Assembly: GCA_949879765.1 (NCBI GenBank)
Contig: CATLBQ010000001.1
Location: 31,742-95,741 of the forward strand
Direction of reading: 5' to 3'
Origin: an uncultured Bacilli bacterium
GTDB lineage: Bacteria > Bacillota_I > Bacilli_A > ML615J-28 > CAG-313
DNA: 64,000 bases
A model generated the notes under the pieces. The model saw only the letters and a program-made list of their open reading frames with translations, made no database searches and was not told the origin of the DNA. Position numbers and translations under genes: made by a program. Shown here piece by piece: positions 9,451 through 18,553 of this stretch (its first letter is position 1; each line of letters opens with the position of its first letter).

Positions 9451-9484
9451 AAAGGCTGATATGATAGCAATATCAGCCTTTTTG
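9451..9484 (+). terminator. Intrinsic terminator
   Basis: Stem AAGGCTGATAT/ATATCAGCCTT with a short loop and T-rich tail, 18 bases after the TAA at 9431-9433. Its position supports the gene ending at that TAA rather than at the internal TAG. Confidence 0.88.
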
Positions 9485-9559
9485 TATGATATTTGTGCAT
9501 AAGTAACAAGCAAAACAGTGAAAGTAACACGAGAAGTCTAGTTCATTTTGTTTCATTTG

Positions 9560-9568
9560 TGGTATAAT
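9560..9568 (+). promoter_or_regulatory. Extended -10 promoter of XRE regulator
   Basis: TGGTATAAT, 36 bases before the ATG at 9605; no recognisable -35 at 17 bases. Confidence 0.65.
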
Positions 9569-9604
9569 ACTATTGAATGATAAAGATAAGGGAAGGGATT
9601 AAGT

Positions 9605-11520
9605 ATGCAGTTTCATGAAAAACTCAAAGCGTTACGACATCAAAAAGGAATATCACAAGCCGAACTTGCAGCCAAAATTTTTGTAAGTCGGAGTGCAATT
9701 GCCAAATGGGAAAGTGGATTGGGATTACCGAGTGAAGAATCCCTCGATTTACTCGCCCAGTATTTCGAAGTGGATGCCCATATGCTTTTATCTGATCCGG
9801 TCGTAGTAGATAAAAGGAATAAAAAAAAGAGCATATTGACGAAGAAAAAAGTAAGAATTTTGTGTGTCGCGAGCTTGCTTGCGGTGGTGACGGGCATATT
9901 GTTGACTTGGACACTAGCCAATTGGAAGCATTCAGCCCTCATTCCTCTACCAGATTCCTCTTTTCCCCTTCATGGCATGAAAAGAGAATTGATTCTTGAA
10001 ACGGAAGTTGAAAAAGATACGCTGACTATTCCGAATTATTCAAACGAAGCAATAACGATTGATCAAATATTTGCACCAAGCAGAATCATGAAAATAGATC
10101 AATTGGGACAAGTGACGTTGCCCCAATTACTCATCAAAACAACGATAAAAGATCAAGTGACGTATGATCCAGTTGACATTCATACAGTAAGCTTTTTTAT
10201 TCCTCAGGGATAAAGTCAACTATTGTTTCTGACCCATCTTATATACGCATTGAATTAGAAGATGCGATGGTAAAGAATTATAAAGGATATTTGAATATTC
10301 AAGTTGAAAATTTAATTCTTTCTCTACAAGTACTCAAGACACCAATAGCTATTGCTCAAATGCAGATAGCTTTAAGCGATGACTCGGTCGAGCTTGGTTT
10401 GATGGAAAGCAAGGCTATGATACTTTCCATTCAACCCTTTGATGCTACATATCTCAATGAAAATACTCTCCATATTGTGAAAATGGAAAAAGCTGATGGC
10501 ACTCTTTATGAGGAGGATGAATATTGTTATCTTACAATTGAAAAAGAGAATATCTATCAGTGGATGATAACAGCAACTCTTCAAATTGAAATTGGCACGA
10601 AAGTGTATCTACAAGTAACAAACGAGATAGAAGGTATACAAAGTAATATATTGGTGCTAGATATCATACGGATTCCGATTCAACGCATCACGTATACACC
10701 ATATCAAAATTATATGGATTCAGGTTCTACCATCACTATGCAACTCAGAATATATCCAGAAAATGCTACAGCCAATCTATGCAAAGAGCCGTTTGATGTT
10801 ACGTTACTTACGCCTAATATAGCCCATATGGAACAAAAAGAAGAAAAATTTTATATAACTGCTTCACGAGTATTTGAAGATATTGGTCAAAAGATTCAGC
10901 TTCAAGTGAATACGATTGAAGGATATACGCAAACGATAGAATGGAAGATTATAGCTATTCCAATAGAAGCAATGCGGATTTTGAATAAGGAAACTGGTAA
11001 AGAATTAGATGCTACCTTTCAAATGACAAGGGGATCTACATTGGCATTGCAAGCTGTTGTAGAGCCAAACAATGCATCCTATAGTGATATCCACTATGGA
11101 ATCGTTGCCAATTTGAGTCATATTGATCGATATGTATCAGTATCAGAAGATGGAGTATTGAAGATAGCAGAAAATGCACCACTTGATTTAGAAATTTGGT
11201 TAAGTATACGTACAGGAATTTTTACTTCCCCTGCTTATCATATTCGACTTGAAAAACGGAATCTAGAAAATGTAGTATGCGGTTGTGAGCAAACGGATAT
11301 AGAGAAAAAGAAAGTCTATTCCTTATTTTGTCAATACACACCTATAGATGCAGATATTGAATCTGGTGTTCGTTATTATCTTTTAGATGAAATCGAAGGA
11401 ATTTATTTGTCTGGGAATCTAATATTTGTAGATGAAATAGTAGAAGTAGGAACAGTGATTCGAGTGATAGCTATTGTAGATGGCATCAAGAGCAATATTT
11501 TAACACTTATTGTTGTATAA
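9605..11520 (+). pseudogene. Membrane-anchored XRE regulator with ectodomain, frameshifted
   Basis: The first frame (9605-10213, 202 codons) encodes an XRE/HTH_3 DNA-binding domain (about residues 5-60, with the helix SRSAIAKWESG), a basic linker and one TM helix (about 80-101). The second frame is open from upstream of 10192 to 11520 and encodes an ectodomain of at least 430 residues with Ig-like beta repeats. Translations join smoothly around the six-T run at 10193-10198: VSF in the first frame continues as FYSSGIKSTIV in the -1 frame. One base lost or gained there, or a -1 slip, would give a single protein of about 640 residues: HTH inside, one TM, sensing domain outside. There is no RBS for the second frame, so it is not an independent gene. 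The ectodomain ligand is unknown. Confidence 0.75.
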
Positions 11521-11547
11521 AAAAGGACTCCTACAGGAGTCCTTTTG
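11521..11547 (+). terminator. Intrinsic terminator
   Basis: Stem AAAGGACTCC/GGAGTCCTTT with loop TACA and a T tail, directly after the stop at 11520. Confidence 0.88.
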
Positions 11548-11569
11548 CTAAATTCTAAGTTATCAAATA

Positions 11570-11598
11570 AAAAAAGAACTACCTTTTATGGTAGTTCT
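11570..11598 (-). terminator. Terminator of tRNA-Lys
   Basis: Minus strand: AGAACTACC, loop ATAAAA, GGTAGTTCT, then a run of seven T. Confidence 0.82.
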
Positions 11599-11611
11599 AA
11601 TGATTTTATTT

Positions 11612-11687
11612 TGGTACACCCTCAGGGACTCGAACCCTGGACCCACTGATTAAGAGTCAGTTGCTCTACCAACTGAGCTAAGGGTGC
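11612..11687 (-). tRNA. tRNA-Lys(CTT)
   Basis: A 76-base cloverleaf on the minus strand. The acceptor pairs GCACCCT/AGGGTGT with a G-U closing pair, the anticodon loop CTCTTAA gives CTT, the T-arm has GGTTCGAGTCC, the discriminator is A and CCA is encoded. It reads AAG lysine codons. Confidence 0.95.
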
Positions 11688-11704
11688 ATCACTTATGCTC
11701 ATAT

Positions 11705-11733
11705 ATTATACTATATTTCATAGCAATTTGCAA
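11705..11733 (-). promoter_or_regulatory. Promoter of tRNA-Lys
   Basis: Minus strand TTGCAA (11733-11728), 17-base spacer, TATAAT (11710-11705), 18 bases before the tRNA 5' end. Confidence 0.82.
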
Positions 11734-11813
11734 ACAAAAAGAATTGTCAATTCGCAATTTTGTTTTAAAGGGGGTAGAAAACGTAAAAAAAGGTCTGATT
11801 CAAGGTGATAAGG

Positions 11814-11842
11814 TTGAAATTCAATTGAAAATTTGGTATAAT
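11814..11842 (+). promoter_or_regulatory. Promoter of 5'-nucleotidase gene
   Basis: TTGAAA (11814-11819), 17 bases, TATAAT (11837-11842) with the extended TGG; SD AGAGGA follows before ATG 11871. Confidence 0.88.
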
Positions 11843-11870
11843 GAAAACGAAATAAAGAAAGAGGAACTAT

Positions 11871-13352
11871 ATGAAAATAATACAAAAATGTGCTTGTTTA
11901 GGGCTAACTATGCTATTGTCTATTGCTTTGATTGGCTGTGGCATAACTACGCCTAAGCCACCTCAAGAAAAAGAGGTAGTAGAAGAATTAACAATACTTA
12001 CAACTAATGATTTCCATGGTGCAATTGCTGAAACAAATGGTCAATATGGTATTGCTCGATTGGCTCAAAATTTTAAGACAGTACAAGATGCCGCAAAAGC
12101 AACTGTAATTGTATCAGCAGGGGATATGTTTCAAGGGACTGCCCTTTCTAATTATAATCATGGTAAAACGATTATAGACATTATGAACATCATGCAATTT
12201 GATGCAATGACGTTAGGTAACCATGAGTTTGACTGGGGATATAATCAAATGTATCAATATGTAGATGGAAATACGAGTAATGGTGAAGCAACTTTTCCTT
12301 TTTTAGGATGTAATATCATTGAAAAAGAAACCGGTACTCTACCTAAAGGATTAAAGGCCTATCAAATTGTTGAAAGAGGCGGACTCAAAATAGCTATTAT
12401 TGGTTATATGGGTTATGGCAATGAAAGTGATATTGCAACGCAAATGATAGCACCCTATCAATTTGTTCAGCCTGTTCCTGTTATTCGTGATTTGACCCAA
12501 AAATTGCGCACAGAAGAAAATGTGGATGTAGTTATTGTGGTAGGTCATGAAGGAAAGGATTCGAATCAAGAATTGGCAATGCTAGAAGGTGATGCACGAA
12601 TCGATGCCATCATCAATGGTCATACACATATTCGCTATACAGGGACGCTAAAGCGAAGTGATGGTGTAAGTATTCCGTATATTCAAACCGGTTCTGCAGG
12701 AGAAAATTATGGTGTTATTACCTTAAATATTGATAAGGAAACCAAACAAGTAACAGGGGGAACTGCTGTTGCGAAAGCAAGCCTTGGTGAAAAACATGAA
12801 GGAGTTGCAAAAATTGTTGCTCAATTAGAAGAAGAAACCGCCCCTGTCTTTGGAAGAGTAATTGGAGTAGCAAGTTCAAGAATAGAGCGGTATGGTGCTG
12901 CAGATTGGGCTGCTACAGCGTTATGGGAATATGCAAAGACTGATCTTGCAGTAATCAATATTGGTGGTATTCGTTCACAAGCATTCCCGATTGAGATGGG
13001 AGAAAATATTTTGGTTTCAAAAATTTATGAAATAATGCCTTTTGATAATGTGCTAAAAACAACAGAATTATATGGTAGTGATATCAGAACATTGGTAAAC
13101 AATGGAACACTTGTCAAAAGCGCCAATGTGGATGTGCAGTCTAATGTTATTTATATCAATGGTCAACCTTTAAATGATCAACAAAAATATTCAGTGGCTA
13201 CCATAGACTACATTTTTGATCAAAATTCATATCCTTTCTATAAGGGGACTAATTCAATCAATACAGGTGTTTTATTCCGAGATATTTTGATTGCTAAAGT
13301 GGAAGCAACAAACGATATTTTGATTCCAACAAGAGGATGGTTTGATGAATAA
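11871..13352 (+). CDS. 5'-nucleotidase/UDP-sugar hydrolase-type lipoprotein
   Basis: Secreted metallophosphoesterase with a C-terminal 5'-nucleotidase domain, predicted to hydrolyse extracellular nucleotides or related phosphoesters. The lipobox LIGC puts the lipidated Cys at 23. Metal-site motifs are in order: TNDFHG (45-50), SAGDMFQG, LGNHEFDWG, GHEGKDSN and NGHTHIRY. The C-terminal domain (about 320-480) follows and ends without an LPxTG anchor, so retention should be by the lipid. At 493 residues it is near the short end of the family. It overlaps degV by 8 bases. Confidence 0.9.
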   Translation: MKIIQKCACLGLTMLLSIALIGCGITTPKPPQEKEVVEELTILTTNDFHGAIAETNGQYGIARLAQNFKTVQDAAKATVIVSAGDMFQGTALSNYNHGKTIIDIMNIMQFDAMTLGNHEFDWGYNQMYQYVDGNTSNGEATFPFLGCNIIEKETGTLPKGLKAYQIVERGGLKIAIIGYMGYGNESDIATQMIAPYQFVQPVPVIRDLTQKLRTEENVDVVIVVGHEGKDSNQELAMLEGDARIDAIINGHTHIRYTGTLKRSDGVSIPYIQTGSAGENYGVITLNIDKETKQVTGGTAVAKASLGEKHEGVAKIVAQLEEETAPVFGRVIGVASSRIERYGAADWAATALWEYAKTDLAVINIGGIRSQAFPIEMGENILVSKIYEIMPFDNVLKTTELYGSDIRTLVNNGTLVKSANVDVQSNVIYINGQPLNDQQKYSVATIDYIFDQNSYPFYKGTNSINTGVLFRDILIAKVEATNDILIPTRGWFDE

Positions 13353-14232
13353 GGTAGCAATATTATCGGATAGTACATGTGATCTAGGTCCAGCTTTATT
13401 GGAGGCGTATCACATTGATACAATTCCTTTACATGTGAATTTTGGCGAAAATAGCTATGACGATGGCGTCAATATGACTCTAGAAGAATTGTATCAACGA
13501 GTAGAAAAAGACGGGAATTTACCCACAACATCTGCTTGCTCTTATGGAGAAATCAAATCTTTTTTTCAGCGCTATCTAGATGCTGGATATGATATTGTAT
13601 ACACAGGTATTAGTTCAAAAATGTCTGTAACCTTTCAAGTAGCCGCCCTGGTTCAAGCAGAACTCGATGCAACTAGAATATTTGTAGTAGACAGTGGAAA
13701 TTTATCAACGGGTATAGGCTTATTACTATTAAAGGCCGCAAGAATGAGAGACGAAGGTCTTTGTGCTCAAGAAATTGCTAGGCAATTAGAAGAAATTGTG
13801 CCGAGGGTAAAATCACAATTTGTTATTGATACAATGGACTATTTGTATAAAGGTGGTCGTTGTACTGCTGTGCAATTTGCTTTTTCGAAAGTATTACGGG
13901 TAAAGCCGATGATTGTTGTACGCGAAAAAACGATGCAAGTAGGCGCAAAATTTATTGGTAGCATTACCAAAGCACAAAGGGGAATGACCCATATGTTCCT
14001 CAAAGATTTTGATAAAATTGACAAAGAATTTGTTTTTATTACCCATACATTTGCGTATGAAGGTGCAGCATACATCAAAAGTTTAATCCAGGATGTAGCA
14101 GGTGAAATAGAACATATTTATGAAACCGTTGCTGGGTGTGTAATAGGCTCGCACTGTGGGAAAAATACCATTGGTATTTTATATATTATGAAGGATGAAA
14201 CGGTGAAAAAGGTAGAAAATATCGTCGATTAG
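13345..14232 (+). CDS. DegV family fatty-acid-binding protein
   Basis: DegV/FakB-type protein of 295 residues that binds a fatty acid for phosphorylation by FakA. ATG 13345 is chosen over TTG 13342 because AGAGG lies 8 bases upstream. Motifs: SDSTCDL near the N-terminus, TTSACSYGE near residue 55 (the usual TSxPS-type fatty-acid loop), SGNLSTG near 130, and GGRCTAVQ in the second domain. The start lies inside the nucleotidase gene, so they are translationally coupled. A second DegV gene lies at 58038. No fakA is in this window. Confidence 0.9.
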   Translation: MNKVAILSDSTCDLGPALLEAYHIDTIPLHVNFGENSYDDGVNMTLEELYQRVEKDGNLPTTSACSYGEIKSFFQRYLDAGYDIVYTGISSKMSVTFQVAALVQAELDATRIFVVDSGNLSTGIGLLLLKAARMRDEGLCAQEIARQLEEIVPRVKSQFVIDTMDYLYKGGRCTAVQFAFSKVLRVKPMIVVREKTMQVGAKFIGSITKAQRGMTHMFLKDFDKIDKEFVFITHTFAYEGAAYIKSLIQDVAGEIEHIYETVAGCVIGSHCGKNTIGILYIMKDETVKKVENIVD

Positions 14233-14277
14233 TTTCTAGATATGAGCAAAAAATGCTAAGATTGTGGAAGGTATAAA

Positions 14278-14727
14278 ATGATTCGACAGGCAACACTAAA
14301 TGATATAGAAGATATAGTTGAATTGGCGAGTTTATTATGGGAGAAGACAGATAGAGAAGAACTAAAAGAAGAATTCCATGATATTCTTGCAACAGCTGAT
14401 GGCCAAGTTTTCTTAAAATATGATGCGCAGATAGCTGTTGGATTTGCACAATGTCAATTGCGATATGATTATGTAGAAGGAACCAAAACAACTCCAGTCG
14501 GTTATTTAGAAGGTATTTTTGTAAAGGAAAATTTCCGAAATAAGGGATATGCTAAAGCATTAGTATTGGCATGCGAAAATTGGGCTAAGACAAAAGGCTG
14601 TGTGGAATTTGCAAGCGATTGTCCATTGGAAAATCATTGTAGTTTTGCATTTCATCGTGCGATGGGATTTACAGAAGTGAATAGAATCATTTGTTTTACA
14701 AAGAGACTAATCAAAGAAAATCAATAG
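14278..14727 (+). CDS. GNAT acetyltransferase resembling AAC(6')-I
   Basis: GNAT fold of 149 residues. The acetyl-CoA loop lies in FRNKGYAKAL, preceded by VGYLEGIFV. The C-terminal part has CVEFASDCPLEN, SFAFHRAMGF and NRIICFTK, the pattern typical of type I aminoglycoside 6'-N-acetyltransferases. Many chromosomal AAC(6')-I-like proteins have other or unknown acceptors, so aminoglycoside modification is an inference from similarity. The SD GGAAGG is well placed. It follows degV by 45 bases and precedes a strong terminator; no transposase or integron signature surrounds it. Confidence 0.78.
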   Translation: MIRQATLNDIEDIVELASLLWEKTDREELKEEFHDILATADGQVFLKYDAQIAVGFAQCQLRYDYVEGTKTTPVGYLEGIFVKENFRNKGYAKALVLACENWAKTKGCVEFASDCPLENHCSFAFHRAMGFTEVNRIICFTKRLIKENQ

Positions 14728-14737
14728 GGGATTTGAA

Positions 14738-14771
14738 ACATACCATTAGCTGACTAATGGTATGTCTTTTT
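14738..14771 (+). terminator. Intrinsic terminator
   Basis: Perfect 12-bp stem ACATACCATTAG/CTAATGGTATGT with loop CTGA followed by CTTTTT. Confidence 0.92.
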
Positions 14772-14782
14772 AAGGAGTGCAT

Positions 14783-16975
14783 ATGAAAAAAATAGAATTA
14801 CTGGCCCCAGCTGGGGATTTAGAAACACTCAAGGTCGCTATACAAGCAGGTGCTAATGCGGTGTATCTGGCAGGAAAACAATTTGGCGCAAGATCTTTTT
14901 CACCTAATTTTACCGAAGAAGAATTAAAAGAAGCTGTTATCTATGCTCACCTGCGTCGCGTTAAAATCTATGTAACGGTGAATACCATTGTATATCAAGA
15001 AGAATGGTCTATTTTGACTACATATATTTCCGTTTTGTATGAAATGGGAGTAGATGCATTGATTGTTCAAGATTTAGGGGTATTGCGTTATATTCGGCGC
15101 CATTATCCAGATTTTGAAGTTCATGCTTCAACGCAAATGAATATATTTGATTCAAAAGGTGCTCAATTTTTAAGAGATGTGGGTGTAAAAAGGGTCGTAC
15201 TGGCTCGTGAAACGTCACTTGAACAAGTACAAGCTATCGCTCAAACGGGGATTGAAGTTGAAATATTTGTGCATGGTGCACTTTGTTTTGCATCGTCTGG
15301 CAATTGCTTGATGAGTTATACGATTGGCGGAAGAAGTGGTAATCGGGGACAGTGTGCACAACCTTGCCGAAAACAATATACATTATTGGAAAATCATCAT
15401 GCAATTTCAAAAAAAATGTCTCTTCTTTCGATGAAAGATTTAAACACGCTTTCTTATTTAAAAGAACTAACACAAAGCGGTGCATGCTCTTTTAAAATTG
15501 AAGGCAGAATGAAAAGCAAAGTTTATGTCTACTGGGTAGTCAAGCATTATCGACAAGCACTAGACGCACTGGAAGCAGGAATGTATGATACCTTCATTCA
15601 AAAAGAGCAAACCGATTTATATACGGTATTTAATCGCCAATTTACCAAAGGATATCTCATGCATGAAACCAATGCCCAGTTGACCAATCTCATCAGTGTC
15701 AATCACCAAGGTTCAGTTTTGGGAAAGGTAATTGCAGTGCGACCGAATGAAATAGAAATCTTGCTTTCTGCACCTTTACAGGTAAAAGATGCCATCCGAA
15801 TAAAAGGAAAAGAAGAGGTAGGATTTGTTGTATCGATATTTTATGTCCAGCAAGAAAAACGCGAAGTCGCATATCCAGGTGAAACCATTTGTATTCCTCT
15901 AGCTCATCGGCAAAAAGTAGGGGCTGAAGTTGTTAAAACGCAAAGCAGTTTATTGCAACAAGCAGTAGATGCGAGTATAAAAGAAGAACCCAATCGCTTA
16001 GCGGTGGATGTTCATTTGTGCGTTAGGTTACATCATCCTCTTTCATTGATGGTAACTGATGGCCTACATCAGGTTACTATTCAAGGGGATATTTTAGGAG
16101 AGCATGCCAAGCAGCCTGTAACAGCATCTGTTTTAGTAGACAAATTGGATAAATGGAAAGATACTCCTTTTGTTTTGCGAAAAAGAACAGTGGACTATGA
16201 TCAAATGGCATTTGTATCGGTAAAAGATCTTAATGCCATACGAAGAAAGGCAATTGAGGAGCTTTGTTGTGCTATTTTAGCTGATCAGCCAAGAAGAACC
16301 CAGCCTTATATCGAACCATTTGTTGAAATCATTTCTCATCAATTTCAAATAGAAGCCATTGTCCACACCCAAGAACAAGCAAAGATTTGTCAAACTTGGG
16401 GGATAAAAACCTTGTATACGGATTATGAGAGTGAACATCAAAATTATAATCGCTTAAATATTGTTCAAGGTAAAGAGGGACTGATTCATAATTTAGCTCA
16501 ACTAGATTATGGTCAGGTAGCATCACCATATTTAAATGTAGTCAATCCAGAGGCAATTTCTTTTTTAGCTCATGCGGGTATCCAATGTGTGTATTTGTCC
16601 AATGAATTATCTATGGAGCAAGTGTGTCATTTTCCAATAGGTCAAATGCCTATCGATATAGGGGTTATGATATATGGAAGGATGGATGTAATGGTTACAC
16701 AACATTGTATGATATCTAAAGTCAAAGGATATGAGAAAAAACAGTGTGGTGCGTGTCAAGGCGAATATGCTTTGGCAGATGCGTATGGCAATGAATTTCC
16801 TATTTTGACAGATAAAAGATATGGTTGTAGTGTACGTATTTTAGATTACCATATTCGTAACTGGCTACATGACCAAAAGAAGTTAAAAAAACATGGCATT
16901 CATCGCTTTCTATTGGTATTTACAATAGAAACAGAAGCAGAGGTCAAACAGGTTTTAGAGCAATTGAATAGATAA
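14783..16975 (+). CDS. U32 family protein (RlhA/TrhP-like RNA hydroxylation)
   Basis: Long U32 protein (730 residues) starting ELLAPAGDLETLK. The U32 signature is visible near residue 165 (EIFVHGALC, then SGNCLMS), followed by CAQPCR. A long C-terminal part (about 350-730) carries the DUF3656-type region and a CGAC motif. U32 proteins of this class are prephenate-dependent hydroxylases of tRNA wobble uridine (TrhP) or of 23S rRNA C2501 (RlhA). The full-length, DUF3656-containing layout favours RlhA-like, but the RNA target is not certain. ATG 14783 is chosen over GTG 14777, which overlaps the AAGGAG SD. Confidence 0.82.
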   Translation: MKKIELLAPAGDLETLKVAIQAGANAVYLAGKQFGARSFSPNFTEEELKEAVIYAHLRRVKIYVTVNTIVYQEEWSILTTYISVLYEMGVDALIVQDLGVLRYIRRHYPDFEVHASTQMNIFDSKGAQFLRDVGVKRVVLARETSLEQVQAIAQTGIEVEIFVHGALCFASSGNCLMSYTIGGRSGNRGQCAQPCRKQYTLLENHHAISKKMSLLSMKDLNTLSYLKELTQSGACSFKIEGRMKSKVYVYWVVKHYRQALDALEAGMYDTFIQKEQTDLYTVFNRQFTKGYLMHETNAQLTNLISVNHQGSVLGKVIAVRPNEIEILLSAPLQVKDAIRIKGKEEVGFVVSIFYVQQEKREVAYPGETICIPLAHRQKVGAEVVKTQSSLLQQAVDASIKEEPNRLAVDVHLCVRLHHPLSLMVTDGLHQVTIQGDILGEHAKQPVTASVLVDKLDKWKDTPFVLRKRTVDYDQMAFVSVKDLNAIRRKAIEELCCAILADQPRRTQPYIEPFVEIISHQFQIEAIVHTQEQAKICQTWGIKTLYTDYESEHQNYNRLNIVQGKEGLIHNLAQLDYGQVASPYLNVVNPEAISFLAHAGIQCVYLSNELSMEQVCHFPIGQMPIDIGVMIYGRMDVMVTQHCMISKVKGYEKKQCGACQGEYALADAYGNEFPILTDKRYGCSVRILDYHIRNWLHDQKKLKKHGIHRFLLVFTIETEAEVKQVLEQLNR

Positions 16976-17013
16976 AAAAGACTATATTTTCATTAGAAAA
17001 TATAGTCTTTTTA
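16974..17013. terminator. Bidirectional intrinsic terminator
   Basis: Stem AAAGACTATATTTTC/GAAAATATAGTCTTT with loop ATTA and A/T tails on both sides; it serves the U32 gene and the convergent MFS gene. Confidence 0.92.
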
Positions 17014-17017
17014 TTGG

Positions 17018-18445
17018 CTAATCAACGTCTAAGGCATCAAACCCTATCGCTTTCTTTTTGGCTTTGTTTTTCGGTGCCTTTTTTTCTTGATAAAAAAACA
17101 TAATGACAAAGGCCAAAACCATAAGAATAGCTGAATAAATATAAAGTAGTTTTAAACTTGCTTGACTGTTATACATAATGAGCCCAATTAAAATGGGAGT
17201 GATGGTTTGTGCAACCATAGATACAGTGTAATAATATCCTGTGAATTTACCAATGGTTTTGCTAGTTGAAATTTCTACCATCATAGGGTATGAGTTGGCG
17301 TTAATCAAAGCCCAACCAGCACCACATACCACAATGAGTAAATAAATCGGAATAACGCTAAAGAAAAGTTGATTATGGTTCGCAGCAATTTTTTCATGAT
17401 AGCCATCACTAAATACACCATTTGCAAATAAATAGATTAGAATGCCCAAAAAACCAATAACTAGGCCAGCAATACCCAGTAATACAGTATTTTTTCGGCC
17501 AATTTTACTTGGAAGATTAATCGAAGTCAAGAACGTAACAATAGAAGATACCGTTAAAATAATGACAATGGTAGAGGCAATCCCTTCGTCTAATAAAATA
17601 TTTTTGCAAAATAGACTATTGAATGTCTCAATGGCATTAAATGACATATACCAAAATAGGATACCCAATATTAAAACAACTAGATTTTTCTTGTCGGCTT
17701 TACTTAATGGTTGATCTTCTGTAATTTCACCCATCGCTTCACTTAATTTTTCACCATAAGCAATATCGTCTTGGTTTTCTTGAAGTAATTTATTTTCATT
17801 GACTTTGAATAATAAAATAATCAAAGCAATGACCATAAATGCACTTGCAATACAAAAGGCAATGATGGCGTTTTCTGGTTGGGTTGGTTCCCAGTTTTGT
17901 ACTTTAGAATTATCGGCAATTTTTAAAAACATGGCTAGCCCACCAGCAAGAATGGCGCCAAGATAACCTACAAAGTTGATAATTCCATTGGCTTTTGAGC
18001 GAAGGGGTTTTGGCGTAACATCAGGCATTAAGGCAACAGCGGGGTTACGATACATATTCATAATAATCAAAATGAGTGCCATCATTATAATCACTCCAAC
18101 TAAAGAATGCAAATAAAACATTACCGCAATCATAGGGAAGAGGAGTGCTGATAAAATCATACCAATCACAATGTAAGGCATTCGTTTTCCCATTTTGGTA
18201 TGGGTTTTATCAGATAAGGCACCAAATAATGGAAGCATAAAAATCGCTAAAGCATTATCGGAGGCCATAATAATACCAATAATAAATTCATTGCTTTTTC
18301 CCGTTTGATCACGCAATAAGTAGTCCAAAAATAAAGGACAATAATTGTTATACATTTGCCAAAGCATCAAGATGGAAAAAAAGGCGCATCCTATATATAA
18401 TGTGTTTTTTGTATTTAATTTTAATTTTCTTTCTTCTAATTCCAT
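17018..18445 (-). CDS. MFS transporter, GPH/SLC45-like
   Basis: A 475-residue polytopic protein with about 12 hydrophobic segments. The ATG at 18445 has GAGGAG just upstream; the longer frame adds 30 residues without an RBS and is rejected. The loop SDKTHTKMGKRMPYI after TM2 is the conserved cytoplasmic signature of the glycoside-pentoside-hexuronide/SLC45-type major facilitator families, which are cation-coupled and often carry sugars. A charged cytoplasmic loop lies between the two six-TM halves, and the C-terminus is Lys-rich. The substrate cannot be inferred; there is no adjacent glycosidase. Confidence 0.82.
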   Translation of the reverse strand: MELEERKLKLNTKNTLYIGCAFFSILMLWQMYNNYCPLFLDYLLRDQTGKSNEFIIGIIMASDNALAIFMLPLFGALSDKTHTKMGKRMPYIVIGMILSALLFPMIAVMFYLHSLVGVIIMMALILIIMNMYRNPAVALMPDVTPKPLRSKANGIINFVGYLGAILAGGLAMFLKIADNSKVQNWEPTQPENAIIAFCIASAFMVIALIILLFKVNENKLLQENQDDIAYGEKLSEAMGEITEDQPLSKADKKNLVVLILGILFWYMSFNAIETFNSLFCKNILLDEGIASTIVIILTVSSIVTFLTSINLPSKIGRKNTVLLGIAGLVIGFLGILIYLFANGVFSDGYHEKIAANHNQLFFSVIPIYLLIVVCGAGWALINANSYPMMVEISTSKTIGKFTGYYYTVSMVAQTITPILIGLIMYNSQASLKLLYIYSAILMVLAFVIMFFYQEKKAPKNKAKKKAIGFDALDVD

Positions 18446-18476
18446 AAATTCTCCTCGTTTACATATTGATAGATAT

Positions 18477-18505
18477 ATTATATCAAAAAATGCATAATTT
18501 TGCAA
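18477..18505 (-). promoter_or_regulatory. Promoter of MFS gene
   Basis: Minus strand TTGCAA (18505-18500), 17-base spacer ending TGA, TATAAT (18482-18477). Confidence 0.85.
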
Positions 18506-18510
18506 AAGAT

Positions 18511-18546
18511 ATAAAAAAGTCAAAAAGTATATCATACCTTTTGACT
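18511..18546 (-). terminator. Terminator of MATE gene
   Basis: Minus strand stem AGTCAAAA-GTAT/ATAC-TTTTGACT with one mismatch, followed by a T run; it separates the MATE and MFS genes. Confidence 0.75.
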
Positions 18547-18553
18547 CGTTGAT

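Noticed and set aside
10267..11520. Independent gene for the ectodomain
   Set aside because: The frame is open well upstream of 10267 and matches the protein expected after the TM helix; no promoter or SD is seen.
7311..11700. Genomic island bounded by tRNA-Cys and tRNA-Lys
   Set aside because: There is no integrase, no duplicated tRNA 3' end as an att site, and base composition does not shift; the two tRNAs merely flank two decayed surface genes.
11684..11956. Frame overlapping the tRNA-Lys promoter and the nucleotidase start
   Set aside because: It spans a promoter and a tRNA edge, lacks an SD and is out of frame with the clear lipoprotein start at 11871.
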